The notes below the pieces were generated by a model that was given only the letters and a program-made list of their open reading frames with translations, was not told where the DNA came from and did no database searches. Shown one piece after another: positions 7,657 to 16,441 of a stretch of 64,000 bases of DNA; position 1 is the stretch's first letter; the number at the start of each line of letters is the position of its first letter. The position numbers and the translations under genes were made by a program. Source of the DNA: Burkholderia sp. Bp9142 (GTDB lineage: Bacteria > Pseudomonadota > Gammaproteobacteria > Burkholderiales > Burkholderiaceae); contig NZ_QTPP01000022.1 in the NCBI RefSeq assembly GCF_003853415.1, positions 59,345 to 123,344 on the forward strand, read 5' to 3'.

Positions 7657-8640
7657 ATGACCGTTTCGACACAGCTCAGCAGGGACACGCTGCTGGACGC
7701 CTACCGGCTGATGCGCACCATCCGCGAATTCGAGGAGCGCCTGCACGTCGAGTTCGCGACCGGCGAAATCCCCGGCTTCGTTCACCTGTACGCGGGCGAG
7801 GAGGCCTCCGCGGTCGGCACGATGCTGCACCTCGGTCTCGAGGACTACGTCGCGACCACGCACCGCGGGCACGGCCACTGCATCGCGAAAGGCGTCGACG
7901 TGCACGGCATGATGGCCGAGATCTACGGCAAGCAGACGGGCGTCTGCCACGGCAAGGGCGGCTCGATGCACATCGCCGACCTGTCGATGGGGATGCTCGG
8001 CGCGAACGGGATCGTCGGCGCGGGCGGCCCGCTCGTGTGCGGCGCGGCACTCGCGGCCAAGCACAAGAAGACCGGCGGTGTCGGCGTGTGCTTCTTCGGC
8101 GATGGCGCATCGAACCAGGGCGTGATCTTCGAATCGATGAACCTCGCGTCGGTGTGGCGGCTGCCGGCAATCTTCGTGGCCGAGAACAACGGCTATGCGG
8201 AAGCGACGTCGTCGAGCTGGTCGGTCGCGACCGACAACATCGCCGATCGCGCGAACGGCTTCGGGATGCCCGGCGTGATCGTCGACGGCTTCGACTTCTT
8301 CGCGGTGCACGAGGCGCTCGGCGAAGCGGTCGCACGCGCGCGCAACGGCGGCGGCCCGACGCTCGTCGAGGTGAAGTTCACGCGCTACTTCGGCCACTTC
8401 GAAGGCGATGCGCAGACCTACCGCGCGCCGGGCGAAGTGCAGAAGCTGCGCGACGAGAAGGACTGCCTGAAGCATTTCGAAACGCGTGTCGTGCGCGCCG
8501 AAGCGCTGACGACCGACGACCTGCGTGCGGTCGATGCGCAGGTGAAGGCGCTGATCGACGACGCGGTCGCGCAGGCGAAGGCCGCGCCGCTGCCCGACGC
8601 GGCCGACCTGCTGACCGACGTGTACGTGTCGTACCCGTGA
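7657..8640 (+). CDS. acoA: Acetoin dehydrogenase E1 component, alpha subunit
   Basis: A 327-residue thiamine-diphosphate-dependent subunit. AcoA pairs with AcoB as the E1 enzyme that cleaves acetoin to acetaldehyde and passes an acetyl group to lipoate on AcoC. The family landmarks are YAGEEASAVG (45-54), THRGHGH (68-74), GKGGSMH (99-105) and the ThDP/Mg motif GDGASNQG (148-155) ending at VAENNGYA. The length is normal for AcoA. An AGGAGACA ribosome site just upstream is shared in form with the SDR gene and acoB, supporting one operon. Confidence 0.94.
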   Translation: MTVSTQLSRDTLLDAYRLMRTIREFEERLHVEFATGEIPGFVHLYAGEEASAVGTMLHLGLEDYVATTHRGHGHCIAKGVDVHGMMAEIYGKQTGVCHGKGGSMHIADLSMGMLGANGIVGAGGPLVCGAALAAKHKKTGGVGVCFFGDGASNQGVIFESMNLASVWRLPAIFVAENNGYAEATSSSWSVATDNIADRANGFGMPGVIVDGFDFFAVHEALGEAVARARNGGGPTLVEVKFTRYFGHFEGDAQTYRAPGEVQKLRDEKDCLKHFETRVVRAEALTTDDLRAVDAQVKALIDDAVAQAKAAPLPDAADLLTDVYVSYP

Positions 8641-8701
8641 GCGCGGCCTGATCCACCCGCTGGCAGCCGGCACGGCGAACCGAATATCCCAGGAGACAGA
8701 C

Positions 8702-9706
8702 ATGGCAAGGAAAATCACTTATTCGCAGGCGATCAACGAGGCGCTCGCGCAGGAAATGGCGCGCGACGACAGCGTGATCGTGATGGGCGAGGACAACGCA
8801 GGCGGCGCGGGCGCGCCGGGCGAGGACGACGCATGGGGCGGCGTGCTCGGCGTGACGAAGGGGCTGTTCCACAAGTTTCCGGGCCGCGTGCTCGATACGC
8901 CGCTGTCGGAAGGCGGCTACATCGGCGCGGCGGTCGGCGCGGCCGCATGCGGGATGCGGCCCGTCGCGGAGCTGATGTTCATCGATTTCATGGGCGTGTG
9001 CTTCGACCAGATCTTCAACCAGGCCGCGAAATTCCGCTACATGTTCGGCGGCAAGGCGGTGACGCCGGTCGTGATCCGCGCGATGTATGGCGCCGGCCTG
9101 CGTGCGGCCGCGCAGCATTCGCAGATGCTCACGTCGCTGTTTACGCACATTCCGGGGCTGAAGGTCGTGTGCCCGTCGACGCCTTACGACGCAAAGGGGC
9201 TGTTGATCCAGTCGATCCGCGACAACGACCCGGTGATCTTCCTCGAACACAAGCTGCTCTATACGCGCGAAGGCGACGTTCCAGAGGAATCCTATGCGAT
9301 TCCGTTCGGCGAGGCGAACGTCGTGCGCGACGGCGACGACGCGACGATCGTCACGTATGGCCGGATGGTGCATCTCGCGACCGACGCGGCCGCGAAGCTC
9401 GCGAAGGACGGCATCCAGGTCGACGTGATCGACCTGCGCACCACGTCGCCGCTCGACGAGGACACTATCCTCGAGAGCGCGGAGCGCACCGGGCGCGTGG
9501 TGGTGGTCGATGAAGCGAACCCGCGCTGCTCGATCGCGACCGATATTGCCGCACTGGTCGCCCAGCGGGCGTTCCGTTCGCTGCAGGCACCGATCGAGCT
9601 CGTTACCGCGCCGCACACGCCCGCGCCGTTCGCCGGCGTGCTGGAAGACCTGTACATCCCGTCCGCCGATGCAATCGCGCAGGCGGTACTGAAGACGAGG
9701 AGCTGA
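8702..9706 (+). CDS. acoB: Acetoin dehydrogenase E1 component, beta subunit
   Basis: A 334-residue transketolase-like subunit with an N-terminal pyrimidine-binding domain (ARKITYSQAINEALAQEMAR, then VMGEDNA and FPGRVLDTPLSEGGYIGAAVG) and a C-terminal transketolase-C domain (about 200-320, with VDVIDLRTTSPLDEDTI). It completes the E1 heterotetramer with AcoA. Four bases separate its stop from acoC, so the two are likely translationally coupled. Confidence 0.94.
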   Translation: MARKITYSQAINEALAQEMARDDSVIVMGEDNAGGAGAPGEDDAWGGVLGVTKGLFHKFPGRVLDTPLSEGGYIGAAVGAAACGMRPVAELMFIDFMGVCFDQIFNQAAKFRYMFGGKAVTPVVIRAMYGAGLRAAAQHSQMLTSLFTHIPGLKVVCPSTPYDAKGLLIQSIRDNDPVIFLEHKLLYTREGDVPEESYAIPFGEANVVRDGDDATIVTYGRMVHLATDAAAKLAKDGIQVDVIDLRTTSPLDEDTILESAERTGRVVVVDEANPRCSIATDIAALVAQRAFRSLQAPIELVTAPHTPAPFAGVLEDLYIPSADAIAQAVLKTRS

Positions 9707-9710
9707 CACG

Positions 9711-10826
9711 ATGTCGATTCACATGATCACGATGCCCAAGTGGGGGCTGTCGATGGAGCAGGGGCAGGTCAACGGCTGGCTGAAGGCGATCGGCGAGCGC
9801 GTGACGAAGGGCGACGAAGTGCTCGACGTCGAGACCGACAAGATCTCGTCGGGCGTCGAGTGCGCGTTCGACGGCACGCTGCGCCGGCAGGTCGCGCAGG
9901 AGGGCGAGACGCTGCCGGTCGGTGCGCTGCTCGGCGTGGTGGCCGCGGCCGAGGCGAGCGATGCCGACATCGACGCGGCGATCGCCGAATTCCAGCGCGA
10001 TTTCGTGCCGAGCGCGACCGCCGACGACGCGGCGGGCCCGCAGCCCGAGAAGGCGCAGATCGGCGGACGCACGGTCCGGTTCCTGAAGTTGGGCGAGGGT
10101 TCGGGCACGCCTGCCGTGCTGATCCACGGCTTCGGCGGCGACCTCAACAACTGGCTGTTCAACCATGCGGAACTCGCCGCGCACCGGCCCGCGTGGGCGC
10201 TCGACCTGCCCGGGCACGGCGAGTCGGGCAAGACGGTCGACACCGGCAGCCTCGACGAACTGGCCGGCGCGGTGCTCGCGCTGCTCGATGCGCGGCACAT
10301 CGACCGCGCGCACCTGATCGGCCATTCGATGGGCGGCGCGGTCGCGATGGCGGCGGCCGAGCGCGCACCGGAACGCGTGGCGTCACTGACGCTGATCGCG
10401 AGCGCCGGGCTCGGCACCGACATCAACCGCGGCTACATCGACGGCTTCGTCGCCGGCAACAGCCGCAATGCGCTGAAGCCGCACCTCGGCGCGCTGTTCG
10501 CGGACCATGCGCTCGTCACGCGGCAACTGGTCGAGGACCTCGTCAAGTACAAGCGGCTCGAAGGCGTGCAGGCCGCGCTGGAGAAGATCGCGAATGCCGC
10601 GTTCGATGGCGCGACCCAGCGGCGCGTGTTCCGCGACCGCGTCGCGTCGCTCGCGCCGCGCACGCTCGTGATCTGGGGCGAGCGCGACCAGGTGATTCCG
10701 GCGCAGCATGCGCAGGGCTTGCCGGACGGCGTGCGGGCCGAGGTGATCGCCGGCAGCGGCCACATGGTGCAGATGGAGGCGGCTGCCGACGTGAACCGCC
10801 TGATCGTCGCGTTTCTCGGAGACTGA
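9711..10826 (+). CDS. acoC: Acetoin dehydrogenase E2 component (lipoyl domain plus alpha/beta hydrolase)
   Basis: A 371-residue protein in two parts. Residues 1-80 form a lipoyl domain with the modified lysine at 44 in [10 protein letters not shown]. Residues 115-370 form an alpha/beta-hydrolase fold: oxyanion region [12 protein letters not shown], nucleophile elbow GHSMGG with Ser206, an acid in WGERDQVIP, and His in GSGHMVQ. This unusual fold replaces the classical CoA-acyltransferase core and is characteristic of AcoC proteins. The lipoyl lysine is probably loaded by the lipA gene that follows after two bases. Confidence 0.92.
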   Translation: MSIHMITMPKWGLSMEQGQVNGWLKAIGERVTKGDEVLDVETDKISSGVECAFDGTLRRQVAQEGETLPVGALLGVVAAAEASDADIDAAIAEFQRDFVPSATADDAAGPQPEKAQIGGRTVRFLKLGEGSGTPAVLIHGFGGDLNNWLFNHAELAAHRPAWALDLPGHGESGKTVDTGSLDELAGAVLALLDARHIDRAHLIGHSMGGAVAMAAAERAPERVASLTLIASAGLGTDINRGYIDGFVAGNSRNALKPHLGALFADHALVTRQLVEDLVKYKRLEGVQAALEKIANAAFDGATQRRVFRDRVASLAPRTLVIWGERDQVIPAQHAQGLPDGVRAEVIAGSGHMVQMEAAADVNRLIVAFLGD

Positions 10827-10828
10827 CG

Positions 10829-11794
10829 ATGGCCGCCGCGCTCGAACGACCCAGCCTCACCGCGCTCGGCCAGCCGGGCGCGAGGAGCCGCGACAAGCTC
10901 GCGCGCATTCCGGTGCGCGTCGAGCCCGCGGCCGGCGCGGCGCTGCCGAAGCCGCCGTGGCTGCGGGCGCGGCCGATGATGAGCGGGGCGGTCGCCGACA
11001 TGGCGGCCGTGCTGCGCGATCACCGGCTGCATTCCGTCTGCGAGGAGGCGATGTGCCCGAACATCGGCGAATGCTTCGCGCAGCGCACCGCGACCTTCAT
11101 GATCATGGGCGGGCTGTGCACGCGGCGCTGCCCGTTCTGCGATGTCGCGCACGGGCGTCCCGAGCCGCTCGATCCCGGCGAGCCCGCGCGGCTCGCCGAC
11201 GCGGTCGCGGCGCTCGGGCTGCGCTACGTCGTGATCACGTCGGTCGATCGCGACGACCTGCGCGACGGCGGCGCCGCGCACTTTGCCGCGTGCATCGCGG
11301 CGGTGCGCGCGAGCGTGCCGGGCATCGGCGTCGAGGTGCTGACGCCCGATTTCCGCGGCCGCGTTCCACGTGCGCTCGATGCATTGTCGTCGGCGTGGCC
11401 GGACGTGTTCAATCACAACATCGAGACGGTGCCGTCGCTGTATCGGGCGGCGCGGCCCGGCGCCGACTATCGCGGCTCGCTCGAACTGCTCGCGCAGGCG
11501 AAGGCCGCGCGGCCGACGCTCGTGACGAAATCGGGGTTGATGCTCGGGCTCGGCGAGCGCGACGACGAGGTGCGCGACACGCTGCGCGACCTGCGCGCGC
11601 ACGAGGTCGACGTGCTGACGCTCGGTCAGTATCTGGCGCCGTCCGCGCACCATCTGCCGGTGCGGCGCTACGTAAGCCCGGACGCGTTCGCCGCGTGGCG
11701 CGACGAAGGGCTGGCGCTCGGTTTCAGGGAAGTCGTTGCCGGCCCGCTCGTGCGGTCGTCGTATCACGCGGCCAACGTGCTGGAGGATGCTTAA
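10829..11794 (+). CDS. lipA: Lipoyl synthase, aco-operon copy
   Basis: A 321-residue radical-SAM enzyme that inserts two sulfurs into octanoyl groups on E2 lysines. The auxiliary cluster cysteines are C71, C76 and C82 ([12 protein letters not shown]); the radical-SAM cysteines are C97, C101 and C104 (CTRRCPFC). The C-terminal RSSYHA motif is present. The gene starts two bases after acoC, so this is probably a paralogue dedicated to AcoC; the housekeeping lipA would lie elsewhere, outside this window. Its stop codon overlaps that of the convergent MATE gene (shared bases 11791-11794), leaving no room for a terminator. Confidence 0.92.
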   Translation: MAAALERPSLTALGQPGARSRDKLARIPVRVEPAAGAALPKPPWLRARPMMSGAVADMAAVLRDHRLHSVCEEAMCPNIGECFAQRTATFMIMGGLCTRRCPFCDVAHGRPEPLDPGEPARLADAVAALGLRYVVITSVDRDDLRDGGAAHFAACIAAVRASVPGIGVEVLTPDFRGRVPRALDALSSAWPDVFNHNIETVPSLYRAARPGADYRGSLELLAQAKAARPTLVTKSGLMLGLGERDDEVRDTLRDLRAHEVDVLTLGQYLAPSAHHLPVRRYVSPDAFAAWRDEGLALGFREVVAGPLVRSSYHAANVLEDA

Positions 11795-13164
11795 ACCGCG
11801 GGCCGAATGTCTGCGCCGACGGACAGTTGCGCGCGGCTGACGTGGCGCAGGTAGAGCGCGAGCCCCGCGCCCGCGAGCATCAGGCTGATCGTGTTCGCGA
11901 ACCAGAAGCCGCGCGCGCCGGTCAGCCATGCGGGCGCGATGCCGCCGACGTCGAAGCCGAGCACGTAGCCGCCGCCGAGCCCGACGCCCCACAGCGCGAC
12001 CGCATAGATGACGGTCGGCACGATCGCGACCTTGTATGCGCGCAGCACGAATGCGGACGTGATCTGCAGCGCGTCGAAGAAGTGATAGCAGGTGACGATC
12101 GCGACCAGTGGCAGCGCGGCGGCGGCCACGGCCGGGTTCGGCGTGTAGCCGGCGACGATCAGCGGACGCAGCGTGAACACGAGCACGCCGTACACGGCCG
12201 CGATCCCGCACGCGAGCATCACGCTGTGCCGGCCGAGCAGGCGCGCCTCGTCCGCGCGGCCGGCACCGAGTGCGCGCGCGACGAGCGTCGATGCCGCGAC
12301 GCCGATCGACAGCGGCGTCATGTACAGCACCGCGCCGATGTTGCCGGCGATCTGGTGGCCGGCGAGCGTCGTCGTGCCGAACTGCGCGATGAAGAGCGCC
12401 ATGCACGTGTACGACGTGACCTCGATCAGGTACGACAGGCCCATCGGCACGCCGAGCTTCAGGATCGCCTTCTGGCGCGCCCAGACGGGCCAGCAGAAGC
12501 GCGAGAAGATCGCGAGCGGCGCGAACACGTCGAGCTTCGCGAGCAGCGTGAAGCCGATCAGCGCGAGCGCCCAGTTGATCAGCGTGCTCGCGAGCCCGCA
12601 GCCGGGGCCGCCGAGGGCCGGCATGCCGAACCCGCCGAAGATGAACCACACGTTGAGCGGAAACTTGAGCAGCAGCGCGCCGACCTGCAGGATCATCGCG
12701 AGGCGCGGCTTGCCGGCCGCGTTGGTCAGCGCGTTGTAGATCCGGAACACGAGGCTCGCCGGCAGGCCGTACGACAGGGTCCGCAGGTAATCGACGGTGC
12801 GGTCGTGCAGCGCGGGCGGCGCGTGGGCGACATGCAGCAGCGGTTCGGGAAAATGCAGCAGCAGGAAGCCGGGTACCGCGAGCATCAGCGCGAGCCACAG
12901 CGCCTGGCGGACTTCCTCGCCGATTTCCGCATGGCGCCGCGCGCCGTACAACTGCCCGGTGATCGGCTGCAGCGCGGACAGGATGCCCGTCATCCCGATG
13001 TAGACGGACACGTAGATCGACGAACCGAGCCCGAGCGCGGCCAGGTCGATGGCCGAGTAGCGGCCGACCATCGCCGTGTCGATCACACCGAACGCGATGA
13101 TCGCGAGCTGGCCGACGAGCACCGGCCACGCCAGACCGACGATCCGGCGGATGTCGGCGAGCAT
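11791..13164 (-). CDS. MATE family multidrug/solute efflux transporter
   Basis: A 457-residue inner-membrane protein with about twelve hydrophobic segments, starting [21 protein letters not shown]. The MATE landmarks are [21 protein letters not shown] in the first half and the paired [20 protein letters not shown] region at the start of the second half. It probably exchanges cations for drugs or small organic solutes; the substrate cannot be told. The start at 13164 lies two bases beyond the stop of the GT39-like gene, so the two form an operon. Confidence 0.88.
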   Translation of the reverse strand: MLADIRRIVGLAWPVLVGQLAIIAFGVIDTAMVGRYSAIDLAALGLGSSIYVSVYIGMTGILSALQPITGQLYGARRHAEIGEEVRQALWLALMLAVPGFLLLHFPEPLLHVAHAPPALHDRTVDYLRTLSYGLPASLVFRIYNALTNAAGKPRLAMILQVGALLLKFPLNVWFIFGGFGMPALGGPGCGLASTLINWALALIGFTLLAKLDVFAPLAIFSRFCWPVWARQKAILKLGVPMGLSYLIEVTSYTCMALFIAQFGTTTLAGHQIAGNIGAVLYMTPLSIGVAASTLVARALGAGRADEARLLGRHSVMLACGIAAVYGVLVFTLRPLIVAGYTPNPAVAAAALPLVAIVTCYHFFDALQITSAFVLRAYKVAIVPTVIYAVALWGVGLGGGYVLGFDVGGIAPAWLTGARGFWFANTISLMLAGAGLALYLRHVSRAQLSVGADIRPAV

Positions 13165-13166
13165 CG

Positions 13167-14924
13167 TCAATCGACCGCCCGGTGGCGCGGGCCGCGGCGC
13201 TTGACGGGCGCCGTCGGCCGCTCGATGCGCTCGTACAGGCGGAAGCGCTCGTCGCGGTCGGCGACGCGGCGGCCTTCCCACACGAGACGCCACACGTATC
13301 GCGACATCGCGCTCGGCTCGCCGAAGTCCGCGCGGTCCTGGCGCAGGATCACGTCGCAGTCGCCCGAGAATTCGAAGTGCATGTCGCCGAAGTACGCGAA
13401 GGTCGCGATCTGCGCATCGCCGAGCCGGACAGGCGAGATGCACTCATAGTCTTTCGGCAGGTGCGACGCGATCTGTTGCGCGACGTCGCTGTAGGTCCGG
13501 CCGTAGTTGACGATCGGCAGCCACAGCGTCATCAGCAGCACCCACATCAGCGTGGTGCCCGCGCCCGACAGCACGACGCTGCGCCACAGCACCTTCGGCT
13601 GTCGCGAGACGCGCCAGCGCGCGAGCAGGCACCAGCACGCGGTGACAATCACCGCGCAGATGAACGACAGGATCTTGAAGTGCGGTTCGTAGCCCGGCAC
13701 GAGGCGTGCGAGGTTGCGCGCGAGCGGATGCGGGAAGCCCGTGAGCGACGCAAGCCACACGAGCCACACGAAGGTGCCGAGGATCGTGAAGCTCAGCACC
13801 GCGAACCAGTCGAACGCATTGATCGCGCCGCGCTTGAGGGTCGGCAGCGCGAAGGTGGCGAGCACCGCGAGCGGCGGCAGCAGCAGCATGTACATGCGGT
13901 TCGACTGCTGGCTCTGCAGGATCACGAGCGCGACGAGCGGCACCACGACCGACAGCGGAATCGCGATGTGCGCGCGGCGACGCATGCCGGCCCAGCTCCA
14001 CCAGGCCCAGATCGCGAGCGGCCACGCGGGCCACGTGAACAGCGGCAGGTTCTTCGCCGCGTAGGCGAGCACCGCGGTCGGCGGGCCCGAGAAGCGCATC
14101 AGGCTGCCGTGGATCCACTGGTTGAAGAACCACGCGGCGTCGTCGGGCGCCGCATTGACGGCGGCGAGCGGCCACAGCGCGAAGATCGCGGCCGCGAGCG
14201 GCAGGCCGACCAGCGGCAGGCGCAGGTTGCGCATCTCCGGCGTGACGAGCCACAGCGCGGCCGTGCCGGCGAGCAGCGCGACGACGAGCACCGGATTGCC
14301 GGACAAGGCGACGAGGCCGACCGCGACGCCCCACCACAGCGCACCCTGCATCGGCTTGTCGATGCCGCGCACGATGCCGTACACGAGCATCGCGATCCAC
14401 GCGAACTGCGCGAGCTGCGGCGTCGTTTCGTGGCCGCGCTCCGCGAGCCCGAAGCACGCGACGAGGATCAGCAGTGCGCCGTCGGCGAGCGTGCGGCCGT
14501 AGTCGCGCGGTTCCGGCTCGCCGCCGAATGCGTACTTGAACGGCTGGACCTCGGCACGCCGGCCGAGCAGGTAGGCGGCGTACCAGACGAACGCGCAGGC
14601 GACGCAGAACAGCACGCCCGTGTCGACGCGCGACGCGTTGCTCGCGTCGACCCACGGCGCCAGCGCGCGGATCGACAGTGCGCCGAGCCAGTAGCCGAGC
14701 GGCCCGTCGGTCGTGATGAACTTGCCGACGAGATTCGGCAGCAGCCAGTCGTGCCAGCCGCCGGTGGCCATCGTCCACATCACGCCGAAGCCCGCCGCGT
14801 CCTCGTTCTTCCACGGGTCGCGGCCGAACAGGCCGAACGCCGCGTAGACGAGGCAGAGCGTGAGCAGCAGCCAGCGCGGCAGCGCGCGCGTGGCGGAGGC
14901 GGTGAGACGAACGACAGGCTTCAT
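13167..14924 (-). CDS. GT39/ArnT-like integral membrane glycosyltransferase
   Basis: A 585-residue inner-membrane protein with about ten to twelve hydrophobic segments and a soluble periplasmic C-terminal domain (about 480-585). The first periplasmic loop carries RDPWKNEDAA (35-44), the acidic motif expected of GT-C enzymes that use polyprenyl-phosphate sugars. A second acidic segment (TTDGPLGYWLG, about 71-81) also fits the PMT/ArnT family. The acceptor is unknown: lipid A, a protein or a glycan are all possible. It is co-transcribed with the MATE gene. A possible promoter lies at 15000-15029 (minus). No clear Shine-Dalgarno precedes the ATG. Confidence 0.8.
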   Translation of the reverse strand: MKPVVRLTASATRALPRWLLLTLCLVYAAFGLFGRDPWKNEDAAGFGVMWTMATGGWHDWLLPNLVGKFITTDGPLGYWLGALSIRALAPWVDASNASRVDTGVLFCVACAFVWYAAYLLGRRAEVQPFKYAFGGEPEPRDYGRTLADGALLILVACFGLAERGHETTPQLAQFAWIAMLVYGIVRGIDKPMQGALWWGVAVGLVALSGNPVLVVALLAGTAALWLVTPEMRNLRLPLVGLPLAAAIFALWPLAAVNAAPDDAAWFFNQWIHGSLMRFSGPPTAVLAYAAKNLPLFTWPAWPLAIWAWWSWAGMRRRAHIAIPLSVVVPLVALVILQSQQSNRMYMLLLPPLAVLATFALPTLKRGAINAFDWFAVLSFTILGTFVWLVWLASLTGFPHPLARNLARLVPGYEPHFKILSFICAVIVTACWCLLARWRVSRQPKVLWRSVVLSGAGTTLMWVLLMTLWLPIVNYGRTYSDVAQQIASHLPKDYECISPVRLGDAQIATFAYFGDMHFEFSGDCDVILRQDRADFGEPSAMSRYVWRLVWEGRRVADRDERFRLYERIERPTAPVKRRGPRHRAVD

Positions 14925-14999
14925 GCAGATGAGCGATTTGTTATGGGCGGGCGGCCGGTGCGGTCATGCGCCGACGGCGCTCGGATTCGAGCATCCGGC

Positions 15000-15029
15000 A
15001 TTGTAGACGCGCCGGCCGTTGCGCGTCAG
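15000..15029 (-). promoter_or_regulatory. Candidate promoter of the GT39-MATE operon
   Basis: On the minus strand CTGACG (15029-15024) and TACAAT (15005-15000) are separated by 18 bases. Transcription would start about 70 bases before the glycosyltransferase gene. Confidence 0.5.
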
Positions 15030-15080
15030 GCGATTGCCTGGGCGCCGGCCGGCGTGTGGCGTTTTCCCGGCGAGCGGAGA

Positions 15081-15108
15081 CAAAAAAGGGCAGCCTGGGC
15101 TGCCCTTT
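15081..15108 (-). terminator. Intrinsic terminator of rpmE2
   Basis: A perfect 10-bp stem (15085-15094 with 15099-15108, AAAGGGCAGC arm) closes a 4-base loop. Read on the minus strand it runs into TTTTTTG. It lies 44 bases after the rpmE2 stop. Confidence 0.88.
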
Positions 15109-15151
15109 CGTGCGGTACCGGTGCGTTGCAGCCACCGGATCGGTGCGAAGC

Positions 15152-15412
15152 TTACTTCGCCTTGCCGCTGGCGCGTACGCCGAACTTGTTCTTGAACTTC
15201 TCGACACGGCCTGCCGTGTCCATGATCTTTTGCTGACCCGTGTAGAACGAGTGCGATTCCGACGACACTTCGATCTTGGCGAGCGGGTAGGTCTTGCCTT
15301 CGTGTTCGATGGTTTCACGCGTCTGGATCGTCGAGCGCGTGATGAACTTGAAGCCGTTCGACATGTCTTGGAAGACGACTTCGCGGTAGTTCGGGTGGAT
15401 GCCTTCTTTCAT
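15152..15412 (-). CDS. rpmE2: Ribosomal protein bL31, type B
   Basis: An 86-residue ribosomal protein of the zinc-independent (type B) L31 form: [20 protein letters not shown], no CxxC zinc ligands, and the type-B ending [15 protein letters not shown]. An AAGGAAAG ribosome site precedes the ATG. It has its own terminator. In bacteria with both forms, type B L31 is often induced under zinc limitation; no Zur box was identified by eye here. Confidence 0.95.
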   Translation of the reverse strand: MKEGIHPNYREVVFQDMSNGFKFITRSTIQTRETIEHEGKTYPLAKIEVSSESHSFYTGQQKIMDTAGRVEKFKNKFGVRASGKAK

Positions 15413-15572
15413 GGTCTTTCCTTGGTGAGAGCGGTAGCCAACCCGCCGCTTGCCGTGCCGGATCGCGCAATTTGCGCGGATCAGCCGACGTCAAGCCCGG
15501 CGCGAGCCACTTGCCTAAGGTCGAAAAACGAAGATTATGCCAGAAAATCAGACGGTTGACGAATAATTTTCA

Positions 15573-16403
15573 TCACGCGTCGAGGGCGCCCGTCCGGGCC
15601 GGATCCTGCCGGTAGTAGCGGGCGAGCAGGCGGTAGAGCTCCGGAAATTCGGACTCGAACGCACGCGGCCGCACGAACAGCGCCTCGCTGCACACCGCAA
15701 AGAATTCCGACGGATGATCGGCCGCATAGGGATCGATCAGCGAGTCGCGCTCGAAGCGCGCCCACGCGCGATCCGGCACCGCATCGACCCGCGCGCAGAA
15801 CTGGTCGTACGCGTGCTCGAACACGTCGGCCCACGCCTGCGCGTCCAGGTGCGGCGCGTGCCAGCGGCGAAAGAGGGGCGGATACCCGTTGGCCTCGCCG
15901 TTGACCATGTCGATCTTGTGCGCGAACTCATGGATCACGACGTTGTACGCGTCGCGGCCGTCCGTCATCTGCGCGTCTTCCCACGACAGGATCACTGGGC
16001 CGCCTTCCCACGCTTCGCCGCTCGCATCCTGCTCGACTTCATGGACGACGCCGTCCTCGTCCTGCACGGTCTTGCGGATCACGAATTCGCCCGGATACAC
16101 GACGACGCCGACCCAGCCGTCGTACAGCGATAAATCGAGGTTCAGCACGGGCAGGCACGCCTGGGCGGCGATCGCGACGATCATCTCGTCGGTCAGTTCG
16201 AGCCCGTGCGCGGTCGAAAACGATTTCTTCGCGATGAACAGGCTCGTCAGCGCGCGCAGCCGGCCCAGGTCGCCGGGCGTCAGCGCATCGAGGAACGGCA
16301 GGCGCGCGACGGTGTCCTGCCACAGCGCATCGGGAATCGGGTGGCTCCGCAGTGCGCGGTCGCGGCGGCGGTCGTCGAACCAGCGGGTCAGTTTCGAGAG
16401 CAT
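15573..16403 (-). CDS. mtfA: Zinc-dependent peptidase of the MtfA family
   Basis: A 276-residue cytosolic metallopeptidase. The zinc motif HEFAH is at residues 158-162, and the downstream glutamate lies in DHPSEFFAVCSE. The conserved LPVLNLDLSLYDGW and VVYPGEFVIR blocks identify MtfA, which in E. coli binds and inactivates the glucose repressor Mlc. Whether Mlc exists in this organism cannot be told here. It starts 38 bases after the MFS gene and may be the third gene of the merR-MFS operon. No clear Shine-Dalgarno is visible. Confidence 0.9.
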   Translation of the reverse strand: MLSKLTRWFDDRRRDRALRSHPIPDALWQDTVARLPFLDALTPGDLGRLRALTSLFIAKKSFSTAHGLELTDEMIVAIAAQACLPVLNLDLSLYDGWVGVVVYPGEFVIRKTVQDEDGVVHEVEQDASGEAWEGGPVILSWEDAQMTDGRDAYNVVIHEFAHKIDMVNGEANGYPPLFRRWHAPHLDAQAWADVFEHAYDQFCARVDAVPDRAWARFERDSLIDPYAADHPSEFFAVCSEALFVRPRAFESEFPELYRLLARYYRQDPARTGALDA

Positions 16404-16441
16404 GGAAGCAGCGCAGGAAGATCCAAAGCCTGTCTTTTAAC

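Noticed and set aside
13182..15236. A 684-codon open frame on the plus strand opposite the glycosyltransferase gene
   Set aside because: Arg/Glu/His-biased shadow of the real minus-strand gene; no start signal or family features.
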